A stretch of 39,704 nucleotides of DNA, from contig CAZPWF010000007.1 in NCBI GenBank assembly GCA_964590725.1, positions 1 through 39,704 of the forward strand, written 5' to 3'. This DNA comes from CAZPWF01 sp964590725. GTDB lineage: Bacteria; Patescibacteriota; Saccharimonadia; Saccharimonadales; JACQNP01. Both the position numbers and the translations under genes were made by a program. Positions 15,316-22,291 of the stretch are shown here, piece after piece. The notes under the pieces are model-generated. The model searched no databases, was not told the origin of the DNA, and was given only the letters and a program-made list of their open reading frames with translations. How positions within the stretch are numbered: the first letter of the stretch is position 1; each line of letters starts with the position of its first letter.

Positions 15316-15321
15316 ATTTTA
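15316..15321 (-). promoter_or_regulatory. -10 box of the 153-aa lipoprotein gene
   Basis: TAAAAT followed by seven bases and the ATG at 15308. A near-leaderless start is predicted; no good -35 hexamer is seen. Confidence 0.45.
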
Positions 15322-15355
15322 CAGATAGTTTCAAGAAAACACGAGCGTAAGCACT

Positions 15356-15384
15356 TTGCATTATCGGTAATATTACGTTAAAAT
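15356..15384 (+). promoter_or_regulatory. Promoter of the tmRNA gene
   Basis: TTGCAT (15356-15361), 17-base spacer, TAAAAT (15379-15384). The predicted start is near 15391. That is the first base of a 7-bp hairpin ATGTGAA/TTCACAT (15391-15408) which forms the short 5' leader removed when the tmRNA is processed. Confidence 0.65.
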
Positions 15385-15414
15385 ATGTTTATGTGAATCT
15401 TTTCACATTTACGG

Positions 15415-15791
15415 GGGGCTGAATTTTAAGCTCGACGTTGGACTTTATCAGTTAGATCAGCAGGTCGCTTCCTGAGCGTTATACGGGAAACTTGAATAAA
15501 TGCAAAAACATTTTTCAACCGCGTTGCTGCAGCAATTATGCCACAGCGCGCACTAGCTTTCGCCTAAACACGAAAGCCATTTCCAAAACAACGCCAGATA
15601 GTTTCTGGAAATGCCATATTTTCTGGACGCTCATTTCTAATTGATCCTATAGAAATGCTAAGATTTTGGATCAAACGTTTTGGTTATTTTGTCAGTTTCT
15701 ATGTCAAAACGTACCCAAACTGAATATACCTGTAGGACAGACTAACTAGATAACCTAGCGGACCCGGAGGCGGTATCCGGCAGCTCCACCA
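15415..15791 (+). ncRNA. ssrA: tmRNA (transfer-messenger RNA)
   Basis: Rescues stalled ribosomes with SmpB. The 5' GGGGCTG and 3' CAGCTCC form the 7-bp acceptor stem, and ACCA is encoded. The internal CTCGACG near 15431 is a conserved tmRNA element. The tag frame starts at GCA (15502) and runs 21 codons, beginning AKTFFNRVAA and ending RALAFA. Its TAA (15565) sits in the loop of a GCTTTCG/CGAAAGC stem. Pseudoknot pairings are visible downstream: CATTTCTA/TAGAAATG with TTGATCC/GGATCAA, then ACGTTTTG/CAAAACGT with CAGTTT/AAACTG. The T-arm stem is CCGGA/TCCGG, but its 7-nt loop is GGCGGTA instead of the usual TTCRANY. Confidence 0.95.
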
Positions 15792-15805
15792 AGCATAAGC
15801 ATTTT

Positions 15806-15830
15806 GACCTCTATATTATGAGGTCTTTTT
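15806..15830 (+). terminator. Rho-independent terminator after tmRNA
   Basis: Stem GACCTC/GAGGTC with an 8-nt loop, followed by TTTTT. It lies 14 nt after the tmRNA CCA end. Confidence 0.85.
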
Positions 15831-15842
15831 GTTTTGTTTTGT

Positions 15843-15848
15843 TAAGAT
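15843..15848 (+). promoter_or_regulatory. -10 box for leaderless Nudix mRNA
   Basis: TAAGAT, six bases (GTTGTC), then the ATG at 15855. It sits just after the tmRNA terminator. Confidence 0.5.
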
Positions 15849-15854
15849 GTTGTC

Positions 15855-16247
15855 ATGGACAGTCAAGTTGCTGTAAAAGCAGTTATTCAACGCCCTGATG
15901 GCAAGTTTCTCATCGTACGTGAGGGTGACAGATGGCAGGCAGTTGGTGGCCGTCTAGAACAAGGCGAAAAGCTTGAGGATGGCTTAAGACGAGAGACTGA
16001 GGAAGAAACAGGAATAACTGAACTTGAGGTAGGAAAGGTCATACACGTAGATGAATGGTTTGCTAAACCCGAGGGAGAGTTAAAACACATCGTAGCCTTA
16101 TTCTTTTTGTGTAAGACCAAGTCGTCGAAAGTAAGGCTAAGTGATGAGCACCAAGAATACTCCTGGATAAAAGCTGATGAACTTGACAGATACAATGAAT
16201 CAATCGAGAAGGAAATAAAACAAGCAATTATTTTAGCCAGTATGTAA
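15855..16247 (+). CDS. Nudix hydrolase, 130 aa
   Basis: A small Nudix pyrophosphohydrolase acting on a nucleoside diphosphate linked to another group. The Nudix box is complete: GGRLEQGEKLEDGLR followed by RETEEETGI (about residues 37-60), matching Gx5Ex7REUxEExGU. The fold context (VAVKAVIQRPDGKFLIVREG, then WQAVGG) is typical of MutT-like proteins. Substrate unknown. It is monocistronic and its start follows the leaderless pattern. Confidence 0.92.
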   Translation: MDSQVAVKAVIQRPDGKFLIVREGDRWQAVGGRLEQGEKLEDGLRRETEEETGITELEVGKVIHVDEWFAKPEGELKHIVALFFLCKTKSSKVRLSDEHQEYSWIKADELDRYNESIEKEIKQAIILASM

Positions 16248-16262
16248 CCAGGGTGAATACCC

Positions 16263-16427
16263 TTAGGGTATTAGTAACTTCTTTCGTCTATCTTTAGCTT
16301 GTTTGTACTCAATGTAATCATCCCAGAGTAAATACCTCCATCTCTCTATTTCCTCAAAGATGAGGGGTGAACTTTTTTCAAGGTGCTCCACCAAATAGAC
16401 ATTATGAACTCCGTTATTTTGAGGTAC
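16263..16427 (-). pseudogene. Fragment of a small gene family, copy 1
   Basis: An open frame without ATG. A GTG at 16391 could start a 42-residue peptide. The translated text contains VYLVEHLEKSSPLIF, then EEIERWRYLLWDDYIEYK, and ends DRRKKLLIP before TAA. A second, frameshifted copy lies at 17344-17480. The shared residues (EEIER.RYLL and RxKKLxIP) show that the similarity is at protein level. Both look like 3' ends of a paralogous gene whose intact form is not in the window. The last codons form the palindrome AATACCCTTAGGGTATT. Confidence 0.45.
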
Positions 16428-16467
16428 TTATATTTAGTTTATGATTTATTGTGCAATACTAACGGAC

Positions 16468-17277
16468 TTATAATCGAGCTATAGTATCTCTAGAAGTTAC
16501 TTGTGTTACTTGGTCAAAAGTGATTGGCTGCAAATCTTCAACACGTAAGTAAAAGTTAGCATTGGCATCTGATTTGGGCTCTAAAATTATTGGCCCAAGA
16601 TTATCTGGACCAGCCTGTTGAAGTCGTATAACGCCAGCGGAGATAGCTACGAACAATCCTTTAGTTGCGATTGTTAGACTGTCAGCTTCTTTTTGTGCGT
16701 CTACAGTACCGGAAAACTTTTCATCACGTGCTATCTCTGACAAATATAGCTCTCTCAAATCATAATCAGACCCACTGGCAGCATTTTGTCCTTCACTAAA
16801 TAAACGCTTAGCATCTGTAATATCCTGCACTTCAGACGCATGAGATAAATTAAGTGCTGTAGATTCTAGACTCGCCAGTTCTAAGCCTAGCACAGGCATA
16901 ACTTTTCCTGAATCATCTATCAGCTTAACCATCCTATCTCTATAAAGTCCTTCCGGCTGGGTCGGATGAAAGTACCCTGCTCTCATAGAATAACCAGACG
17001 CTACCTTAAGAGTCTTTGACGCCAAATCACCTAGCTTTTTATATCTCTCTTGAGGATCTAAGTCATATGTCTCAATTTGATTTAGAAGCATACCGCACTG
17101 GTCTATATGCGAACGTGCTTTAGTAGCACCTGTATTTCTAGGATCATTCGGGTCAAACTGAATAGCATCAAGCATCGCAGTTTTGTTACTTAAAAAAGCA
17201 GTCGCTGCCCCAAGCTGAGCCATCTGTTGCCGTTCAGCTACAAGCCATAACTCCATACTGTTATGTAATCTTGACAT
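16468..17277 (-). CDS. Hypothetical protein, 269 aa
   Basis: Not recognised. The ATG at 17277 (MSRLHNSMELWL) is chosen because a TTGAAT-17-TATAAT promoter ends ten bases before it; a longer frame would run back through that promoter. There is no signal peptide or membrane helix. The protein is mostly helical (ELWLVAERQQMAQLGAATAFL, ARSHIDQCGMLLNQIETY, ELYLSEIARDEKF) with a C-terminal beta-like part (IILEPKSDANANFYLRVEDLQPITF). It is flanked on both sides by fragments of one decayed gene family, so this may be an insertion point. Confidence 0.7.
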   Translation of the reverse strand: MSRLHNSMELWLVAERQQMAQLGAATAFLSNKTAMLDAIQFDPNDPRNTGATKARSHIDQCGMLLNQIETYDLDPQERYKKLGDLASKTLKVASGYSMRAGYFHPTQPEGLYRDRMVKLIDDSGKVMPVLGLELASLESTALNLSHASEVQDITDAKRLFSEGQNAASGSDYDLRELYLSEIARDEKFSGTVDAQKEADSLTIATKGLFVAISAGVIRLQQAGPDNLGPIILEPKSDANANFYLRVEDLQPITFDQVTQVTSRDTIARL

Positions 17278-17287
17278 TATTATTAAT

Positions 17288-17316
17288 ATTATACAACATA
17301 CTGCTAGTTCATTCAA
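17288..17316 (-). promoter_or_regulatory. Promoter of the 269-aa gene
   Basis: On the minus strand TTGAAT (17316-17311), 17-base spacer, TATAAT (17293-17288), ten bases to the ATG. The leader is only a few nucleotides and has no Shine-Dalgarno sequence. Confidence 0.75.
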
Positions 17317-17343
17317 TGATTGCATAGTAATCATTGGTAGGGG

Positions 17344-17480
17344 TTATACCCTCGGTGGTATAAATAACTTCTTTTTTGCTCTCCCCTTCTCTTGTGTAAC
17401 CTATCTACTTATCCCGGAGTAAATACCTCAATCTCTCTATTTCTTCAATGACGAAGGGTGCACCCCCTCTAAATACTTCG
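17344..17480 (-). pseudogene. Fragment of the same small gene family, copy 2, frameshifted
   Basis: One frame reads AFCEVFRGGAPFVIEEIERL then RYLLRDK and stops at TAG (17405-17407). A different frame then resumes the family sequence as VTQEKGRAKKKLFIPPRV, ending at TAA (17344-17346). Compared with copy 1 (EEIERWRYLL and DRRKKLLIP) this is the same coding family with a frameshift, hence a pseudogene. Confidence 0.5.
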
Positions 17481-17506
17481 CAGAAAGCAGAATGTTTTTG
17501 TTTTGT

Positions 17507-17512
17507 TATACT
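17507..17512 (+). promoter_or_regulatory. -10 box for leaderless SGNH hydrolase mRNA
   Basis: TATACT, six bases (CCTACT), then the ATG at 17519. A more upstream ATG at 17492 would lie before the transcription start. Confidence 0.55.
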
Positions 17513-17518
17513 CCTACT

Positions 17519-18166
17519 ATGAATGTGAACGCAGATGCAAAACGGATAATGGTCTTTGGTGATTCTTTATCATGGGGTTATCAGCCAGGCACAGATCACT
17601 TGCGATATGATATTCGAACTCGTTGGCCTGGACAACTTCAAGTATTACTCGGTGATGGGTACGAAGTTATAGAGGAAAACCTCAACTCACGCGGTATTGA
17701 GAATGGCGACCCGCGCCCCGGCAAAGAAGGTAGATGTGCACTGGATTACATTGAAGCAATACTTGATACTCATGACCCACTGGACACGGTGATTGTATTA
17801 CTCGGCACAAATGAATTGAAGCATGAAATGAATATGTCGCCTGAGCAGGTCGGTAAAAGCATGAAAAAACTTTTAACTATTATCAAGGAGAGACCTTCGC
17901 AAATTGGTAATACAAAACCATCCATCCTGCTAATATCTCCGCCAATCATAAACGAAAATACCGAATACTGTCGTAATGGCGATAAGTATCTAGGTGGAAC
18001 CAAAAAGTCAGAAGAATTAGTTAGTGTTTATCAACAACTTGCTGCGGACTTAAACATTGGCTTTGTTGCATTGAACAATATCAAACCTGGAATTGACGGC
18101 ATTCATATTGACGCAGATGGACATGCTCAAGTTGCCGAGTTGGCTCGTAAAGCACTCGTCGGATAG
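17519..18166 (+). CDS. SGNH/GDSL-family hydrolase
   Basis: A serine esterase or acyl hydrolase of the SGNH fold. The four conserved blocks are present: FGDSLSWGY (block I, nucleophile Ser near residue 18), NSRGIENG (block II Gly), LLGTNELKH (block III Asn) and DGIHIDADGHAQVA (block V Asp/His). There is no signal peptide from the chosen start, so it is cytoplasmic. Length (215 aa) fits the single-domain arylesterase/TesA-like group. Substrate unknown. The start at 17519 rests on the TATACT box and on the family beginning just before the GDSL block. Confidence 0.92.
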   Translation: MNVNADAKRIMVFGDSLSWGYQPGTDHLRYDIRTRWPGQLQVLLGDGYEVIEENLNSRGIENGDPRPGKEGRCALDYIEAILDTHDPLDTVIVLLGTNELKHEMNMSPEQVGKSMKKLLTIIKERPSQIGNTKPSILLISPPIINENTEYCRNGDKYLGGTKKSEELVSVYQQLAADLNIGFVALNNIKPGIDGIHIDADGHAQVAELARKALVG

Positions 18167-18229
18167 TTCGAGAGTCATCAATATGTGTCGTGTTGCATCT
18201 ATCTTTTTGTGCTGTTTATTATAATGTGT

Positions 18230-18235
18230 TATAAT
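18230..18235 (+). promoter_or_regulatory. -10 box for leaderless HExxH lipoprotein mRNA
   Basis: TATAAT, six bases (ATTGAT), then the ATG at 18242. TTGTGC lies 17 bases upstream (18207-18212) as a possible -35. Confidence 0.7.
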
Positions 18236-18241
18236 ATTGAT

Positions 18242-19117
18242 ATGAATAAGCTAAACTCCGGCTTGGCGCTGTCTGCCGCATTATTTCTAGGTGCCTGTTC
18301 TCATGAAAATGCTCAACCACCTGCAAGCCCTGAATCTTTGCGAATAGAATGGATAGACCCGACCAACGGCAACCCTCCAAGCTCCAACATTATTGATGAT
18401 AAAAGAAAAAAGATAGACGAAAACCTAGAGGCTGCCAATAGCGTTGCGCAACTTTCAAACAATCCTATTGCAAAAGAACTCGTGGAATTTGCAAAAACAA
18501 ATGGAGAGCCCAGTGTAATTACAAGACTAGGGCCGATAGCAATCAATGGCCCTCAAGAAAAAAACCTAAAAAAGTTTTTTATAATTTCACTAGGTGAGGG
18601 CGACAAGGGACAAAACCCAATTTCAGATAGCTATCTTGAGGCTCCCGCAAATGGAGTATACGTCGGTGATCTGCAGACACTATTTATGTATGAGAAAGCC
18701 GGATTTTCTGACAAATGGCGAGGAATACTGGAGCTGCACGAGCTTAACCATGCCAGAAATAATCTAACAGGTATTAAAAATGATCCAAACGAAGAAGCAA
18801 AAACACGTCGTTTTCATCATGATTTAGCAGCGCAAGTATTTGGCAGCTCCTATACTGATACTCTAAATGCAACTATAGCCACTATAAGACCAGATTTTGA
18901 AGCATTTATTACCAATAGAGGCCCGTTAATTACGCCAGACATAAATGTCACTAGAATTATTGAGGGATCTTCGCCAGCAGAAGCAAGATTTGCCTCTAGT
19001 ACCGTCTTTATCAATGCAGTCTTTAATCTATTAGACGAGAAATATGGTACACAAGACCTGTCGAAGCATCAACAAATTTACCAAGCAATATTTGCACAGC
19101 TATCTCCAGGTAGCTAA
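18242..19117 (+). CDS. Lipoprotein with HExxH zinc-peptidase motif
   Basis: Family not recognised. The start MNKLNSGLALSAALFLGAC gives a clean lipoprotein signal with lipobox LGAC and Cys at residue 19. In the middle is LELHELNHARNN, an HExxH motif typical of zinc metallopeptidases. It is followed within 20 residues by acidic and His residues (NEEAKTRRFHHDL) that could supply a third ligand. The mature protein would be tethered outside the membrane. Peptidase activity is inferred from the motif alone. It is monocistronic, 75 nt after the SGNH gene and with its own promoter. Confidence 0.75.
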   Translation: MNKLNSGLALSAALFLGACSHENAQPPASPESLRIEWIDPTNGNPPSSNIIDDKRKKIDENLEAANSVAQLSNNPIAKELVEFAKTNGEPSVITRLGPIAINGPQEKNLKKFFIISLGEGDKGQNPISDSYLEAPANGVYVGDLQTLFMYEKAGFSDKWRGILELHELNHARNNLTGIKNDPNEEAKTRRFHHDLAAQVFGSSYTDTLNATIATIRPDFEAFITNRGPLITPDINVTRIIEGSSPAEARFASSTVFINAVFNLLDEKYGTQDLSKHQQIYQAIFAQLSPGS

Positions 19118-19178
19118 ATTCCGGCTAACAACTGACCTTACTTTAGTCAAAGTGCTGGTGTTATGTGTTCAGATGTGT

Positions 19179-19314
19179 TAAAATTCGCGAGACTAGAGAA
19201 GCTGCTAAAGTAACGTTAAGTGAAGTCTAGGTTAAATAATAAGTACGTGCGACATGAGGAGCAGCTAACTGGATTGCCAGATTACCTCCGCTACGAAAAA
19301 AGGAGTTAATATTA
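19179..19314 (+). promoter_or_regulatory. Extended -10 promoter and structured leader of the RRM gene
   Basis: TGTTAAAAT (-10 hexamer at 19179-19184) predicts a start near 19191 and a leader of about 124 nt. AGCTGCT (19200-19206) is complementary to AGCAGCT (19260-19266). CTGG-ATTG-CCAG forms a hairpin within 19269-19280. CCTCC (19285-19289) can pair either with GAGG (19256-19259) or with GGAG in the Shine-Dalgarno (19300-19305). This permits alternative folds that hide or free the ribosome site, as in cold-responsive leaders. The folding is inferred from complementarity only. Confidence 0.45.
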
Positions 19315-19623
19315 ATGGCAACTAAATTATTTGTAGGATCACTATCCTGGAACGTCAAAGATGACGATCTAAGTCAGTTCTTCGCGTCAGCCGGTACAGT
19401 TGTATCTGCATCAGTTATCACAGACCGTGATTCTGGTCGCTCAAAGGGCTTTGGCTTTGTTGAAATGTCATCTGACGAAGAAGCAAAGAAAGCTATCAGC
19501 GAATTGAATGGCAAAGAACTTGATGGTCGTGAAATCACCGTCAACGAAGCTCGACCTCGCGAAGAACGCCCACGCAACTCATACGACAACAATCGTGGTG
19601 GTGGCGGTGGCAACCGTTACTAA
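19315..19623 (+). CDS. RRM-domain RNA-binding protein
   Basis: A single RNA-recognition-motif protein of the small glycine-tailed bacterial type, related to cyanobacterial cold-induced Rbp proteins. In 102 aa it has RNP-2 as KLFVGSLSW (residues 4-12) and RNP-1 as KGFGFVEM (about 43-50), then a C-terminal tail rich in Arg, Asn and Gly ending in a run of five Gly. AAGGAG precedes the ATG at good spacing. The long leader suggests post-transcriptional control. It probably binds single-stranded RNA, perhaps as an RNA chaperone. Confidence 0.94.
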   Translation: MATKLFVGSLSWNVKDDDLSQFFASAGTVVSASVITDRDSGRSKGFGFVEMSSDEEAKKAISELNGKELDGREITVNEARPREERPRNSYDNNRGGGGGNRY

Positions 19624-19655
19624 TTAGTAACTAGCTAAAACCAGGTTAAAACCTT

Positions 19656-19685
19656 ATCAGACCGCAGTTTAAACTGCGGTCTGAT
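19656..19685. terminator. Perfect 30-bp palindrome between RRM and MFS genes
   Basis: A perfect inverted repeat of two 15-base arms beginning ATCAGACCGCAG. It lies between two convergent genes, and the MFS stop codon falls at its centre. There is no U-run on either side, so it is a hairpin-type transcript end rather than a textbook terminator. It could serve both strands. Confidence 0.65.
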
Positions 19686-20949
19686 GTAATTTAGGGGTTG
19701 TTGGTTTGTAAAATACTCTGAAGATTACAGCGCCTACAAACACAAATACAGCACCGACAATAACAGGCACATTTATGCCTACAACAGCTACATAGCCAGC
19801 CATTATTGCAGGAATTGCCTGTGCTAAAGCTTGCACGCTAGCCTCAATACCTAAAACTTCACCTTGGATTTTATCATCAACTTTTGAGCTGACTAATGCC
19901 GACACGTTCGCTAACGTCAATCCATTAAAAATGGCTAACAATGGAGTAACTATCAATAACTGTGTGGTGTTTCGTGGCAGCAAGAGCAATAACAAGGTGG
20001 CGCTCATTCCGAACAAACTCACCCTTAGCACCTGATAGTTACTAAATCTCTTGGCAAGGAATGGTGTTAAAAGACCTTGAGTCAAGGCAATACATATTCC
20101 AATATATGCGAAGTAATCACCGATATTATTTGGCTTGAAACCCAGTTTTTGGATCAAGTATATCTGGAAAAAAGTCGTAAAGAACGTAAAACCGCCCCAG
20201 AAAAGAAACTCAGAACTAAATATTACTCGTAAGCCAGGCGCTAAAGCAGCCTTCTTGATATTTTCTAAAGACTTGCCCCAAGCAAGTTTTAGTTTATTGT
20301 TAATATTTTTATGTGTCTCTGGCAGAATAGTAAGAATAAGCATCACATTAATGATACTTAGAATTGTTGTAAACCAAAAAGGCGTTGCCGGCCCAAACCA
20401 GCTGGGTGTATTAAATAAACCAAAGAAGCCTATATTCGGCGAAGCCAAACGTGCCCCAATATAAGGTCCAAAAACAAATCCAAACCCAAAAGCTGCACCA
20501 ATTAGTCCAAAATTCTTAGTTCTATGTTCAACAGGGCTAACATCAGCAACAACCGCACGAGCGACGCTAATATTGCCGCCAGTTATACCATCGAGGGCTC
20601 TAGCAAAGAAGAGCAAAGGAATATTCTTGGTAATAATTGCAGTGGCAAAAAGCGCGTAGCCAATAGCGGTGCCAGTCAAACTGGCTGCAAGTACTTTTTT
20701 GCGCCCATATCTATCGCTTAATTGGCCGAGTATTGGAGTGGCAAAAAACTGCATTAATGGGTAGATGCCAAGTAACCAGCCCAACATGACAAGTGAATTG
20801 TTTGCGGAAAATCCAGCCGGAATAAATATTGTAAAAATAAGCTGAGGCATAACTGGAATTAAAATTCCTACACCTAAAACGTCAAGAAAAATCGTTAATA
20901 AAACAATTGGTATTGCTTTGCGTTCAGTTTTTGATTGTTTTTGCTTCAC
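19669..20949 (-). CDS. MFS efflux transporter
   Basis: A 12-helix major facilitator, most like the tetracycline/multidrug (TetA/DHA1) group. The 426 aa contain FLDVLGVGILIPVMPQL at the start of helix 1, the loop 2-3 signature GQLSDRYGRKKVL, and ALDGITGGNISVARAVVADV in helices 4-5, where TetA-type pumps have R..GitgA...va.ayiaD. The start is GTG at 20949 with GAGGG just upstream. It lies 12 nt downstream of a MarR regulator in the same operon, which points to regulated drug or metabolite export. Confidence 0.93.
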   Translation of the reverse strand: MKQKQSKTERKAIPIVLLTIFLDVLGVGILIPVMPQLIFTIFIPAGFSANNSLVMLGWLLGIYPLMQFFATPILGQLSDRYGRKKVLAASLTGTAIGYALFATAIITKNIPLLFFARALDGITGGNISVARAVVADVSPVEHRTKNFGLIGAAFGFGFVFGPYIGARLASPNIGFFGLFNTPSWFGPATPFWFTTILSIINVMLILTILPETHKNINNKLKLAWGKSLENIKKAALAPGLRVIFSSEFLFWGGFTFFTTFFQIYLIQKLGFKPNNIGDYFAYIGICIALTQGLLTPFLAKRFSNYQVLRVSLFGMSATLLLLLLPRNTTQLLIVTPLLAIFNGLTLANVSALVSSKVDDKIQGEVLGIEASVQALAQAIPAIMAGYVAVVGINVPVIVGAVFVFVGAVIFRVFYKPTTPKLHQTAV

Positions 20950-20961
20950 AGTTCCCTCTTT

Positions 20962-21426
20962 CTAATTATTTATCATTTTGTGGCAAGCACCAGATTTGGT
21001 TGGCTGACATGCGTAATTATGCATAATGCTCAGTGATTCTAGTAACTGCTGTTTCTGTCTGTCGCTTAGTAGTTCAAACATTGGCGCATGATAACGATTC
21101 AATACTGTAATCGCTTCTTCTGTTAATCTAACTCCTTTAGCAGTCGGTGTTGTGATATGCTCACGCCGGTTTGCAGCCGGTACAGAAGTTGTAAGCATGC
21201 CTTTATCATACATGAGCTTAATCTGACGGCTTACACTTGCTTCTGTTTGCCCTAGAGCATCGGCAATATGTTTCTGTTGAGTCTCTGGGTTCCATTGCAG
21301 GGCCATGAGTATCTTGAATTGCGAGAAGCTAATACCGAGCTTTTCTTGCAAAACTTGATCAGACTGACGAGCAAGTGCCGCAGAAACATGCTGTAACAAA
21401 AAACCAATCGTATTACTATTAGCCAT
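20962..21426 (-). CDS. MarR-family transcriptional regulator
   Basis: A winged-helix dimeric repressor. The 154 aa show the MarR plan: dimerisation helices at both ends, LGISFSQFKILMALQWNP, then the helix-turn-helix KHIADALGQTEASVSRQIKLMYDKGML (about residues 54-80) and the wing NRREHITTPTAKGVRL (usually DRR...LTxxG). The C terminus carries two Cys (NYACQPTKSGACHK) that might sense redox state; this is a guess. It is co-transcribed with the MFS gene, and inverted repeats over its own promoter suggest autorepression. Confidence 0.93.
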   Translation of the reverse strand: MANSNTIGFLLQHVSAALARQSDQVLQEKLGISFSQFKILMALQWNPETQQKHIADALGQTEASVSRQIKLMYDKGMLTTSVPAANRREHITTPTAKGVRLTEEAITVLNRYHAPMFELLSDRQKQQLLESLSIMHNYACQPTKSGACHKMINN

Positions 21427-21439
21427 AATACTTGTATAA

Positions 21440-21471
21440 TTTACTTGTTAATTGTTAACACGTCAAGTAAA
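21440..21471. promoter_or_regulatory. Likely MarR operator over the marR promoter
   Basis: TTTACTTG (21440-21447) and CAAGTAAA (21464-21471) form an inverted repeat. Nested in it is GTTAA-TTG-TTAAC (21447-21459). On the minus strand TTGACG (-35) lies here with TAAATT 17 bases downstream; a TATACA box also stands six bases before the ATG at 21426. Overlap of repeat and promoter fits a repressor site. Confidence 0.6.
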
Positions 21472-21486
21472 AAGGGCAGGGTTGAA

Positions 21487-22287
21487 TCATAAAATGGAAT
21501 CCGCGACAGCACATTGATGTAGCGCAAACCAATCATCCAGTGATAAATCTTGTGGGCGCTTTGAAGGTTCTATATGTGCATCGTTCAATAGCTTCATAGT
21601 TGCCTCTTTATTAAGTCTTAAACCTGCCCCCAGAGAGTTCAGCAAAGTTTTTCGTCTTGCTGCAAAGCCAGCTTTGACAATTCTAAAGAATGATTTAGGG
21701 TCAACATCAAAGCGTTGTTGTTCTCGCCTAGATAATACTAATATCTGAGAATCGATCTTTGGCGGAGGTGTGAAAAGTTTGGCAGGGACAACCATCTCAA
21801 GATTTGTTTCCCAGTAGAATTGGGCACTTACACTAAGCAACGACATCTTACCCGGTCCTGCACACACCCTCTCAGCAACTTCTTTCTGTACAAGCAACAC
21901 CGCGATACTTGGTGGGTTCTGTGCTTCGCTAATTATCTGAACAAGGTTGCTCGTAAGATAATAAGGGATATTAGCTACGATTTTATAGCCTTCAGGCATC
22001 CTGTTTAGATTAAAAGTCCGTATATCTCCCTGCTCTACGTGAACACGAGAATCCCACTGACTAGCAAATGTTGCACTTAGATAATTTATGGCGTCTTGAT
22101 CAAATTCAACCGCAAACACATTTGCGCCCTGTTTAATTAAGTAGCCGGTAAGACTGCCTTTACCAGGACCAATTTCTAATATTTCGTCACCCTCAGTGAC
22201 ATGAGCTGCTTCACACATAGCCATAAGTGACCCTGCATCGTTTAGCCAGTGCTGCCCGAGGGATTTTTTAGGATTAGGACCGTTCAT
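21487..22287 (-). CDS. ksgA: 16S rRNA dimethyladenosine transferase
   Basis: Dimethylates two adjacent adenines near the 3' end of 16S rRNA using SAM, a late step of small-subunit assembly. From the ATG at 22287 it is 266 aa. Motifs are KKSLGQHWLND (N terminus), EIGPGKGSLT (SAM motif I), AVEFDQDAI (motif II), GDIRTF (motif III), VANIPYYLTS (motif IV NxPY) and VQKEVAERVCAGPGKMSLLSV. The frame runs 83 codons further upstream, but that overlaps the cell-wall gene and is unlike the family. It follows that gene by 4 nt. Confidence 0.96.
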   Translation of the reverse strand: MNGPNPKKSLGQHWLNDAGSLMAMCEAAHVTEGDEILEIGPGKGSLTGYLIKQGANVFAVEFDQDAINYLSATFASQWDSRVHVEQGDIRTFNLNRMPEGYKIVANIPYYLTSNLVQIISEAQNPPSIAVLLVQKEVAERVCAGPGKMSLLSVSAQFYWETNLEMVVPAKLFTPPPKIDSQILVLSRREQQRFDVDPKSFFRIVKAGFAARRKTLLNSLGAGLRLNKEATMKLLNDAHIEPSKRPQDLSLDDWFALHQCAVADSIL

Positions 22288-22291
22288 GAAC

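Noticed and set aside
16257..16273. Perfect palindrome AATACCCTTAGGGTATT as a terminator of the Nudix gene
   Set aside because: No U-run follows closely, and it falls within the coding remnant whose protein-level similarity explains the sequence; a terminator role is possible but not supported.
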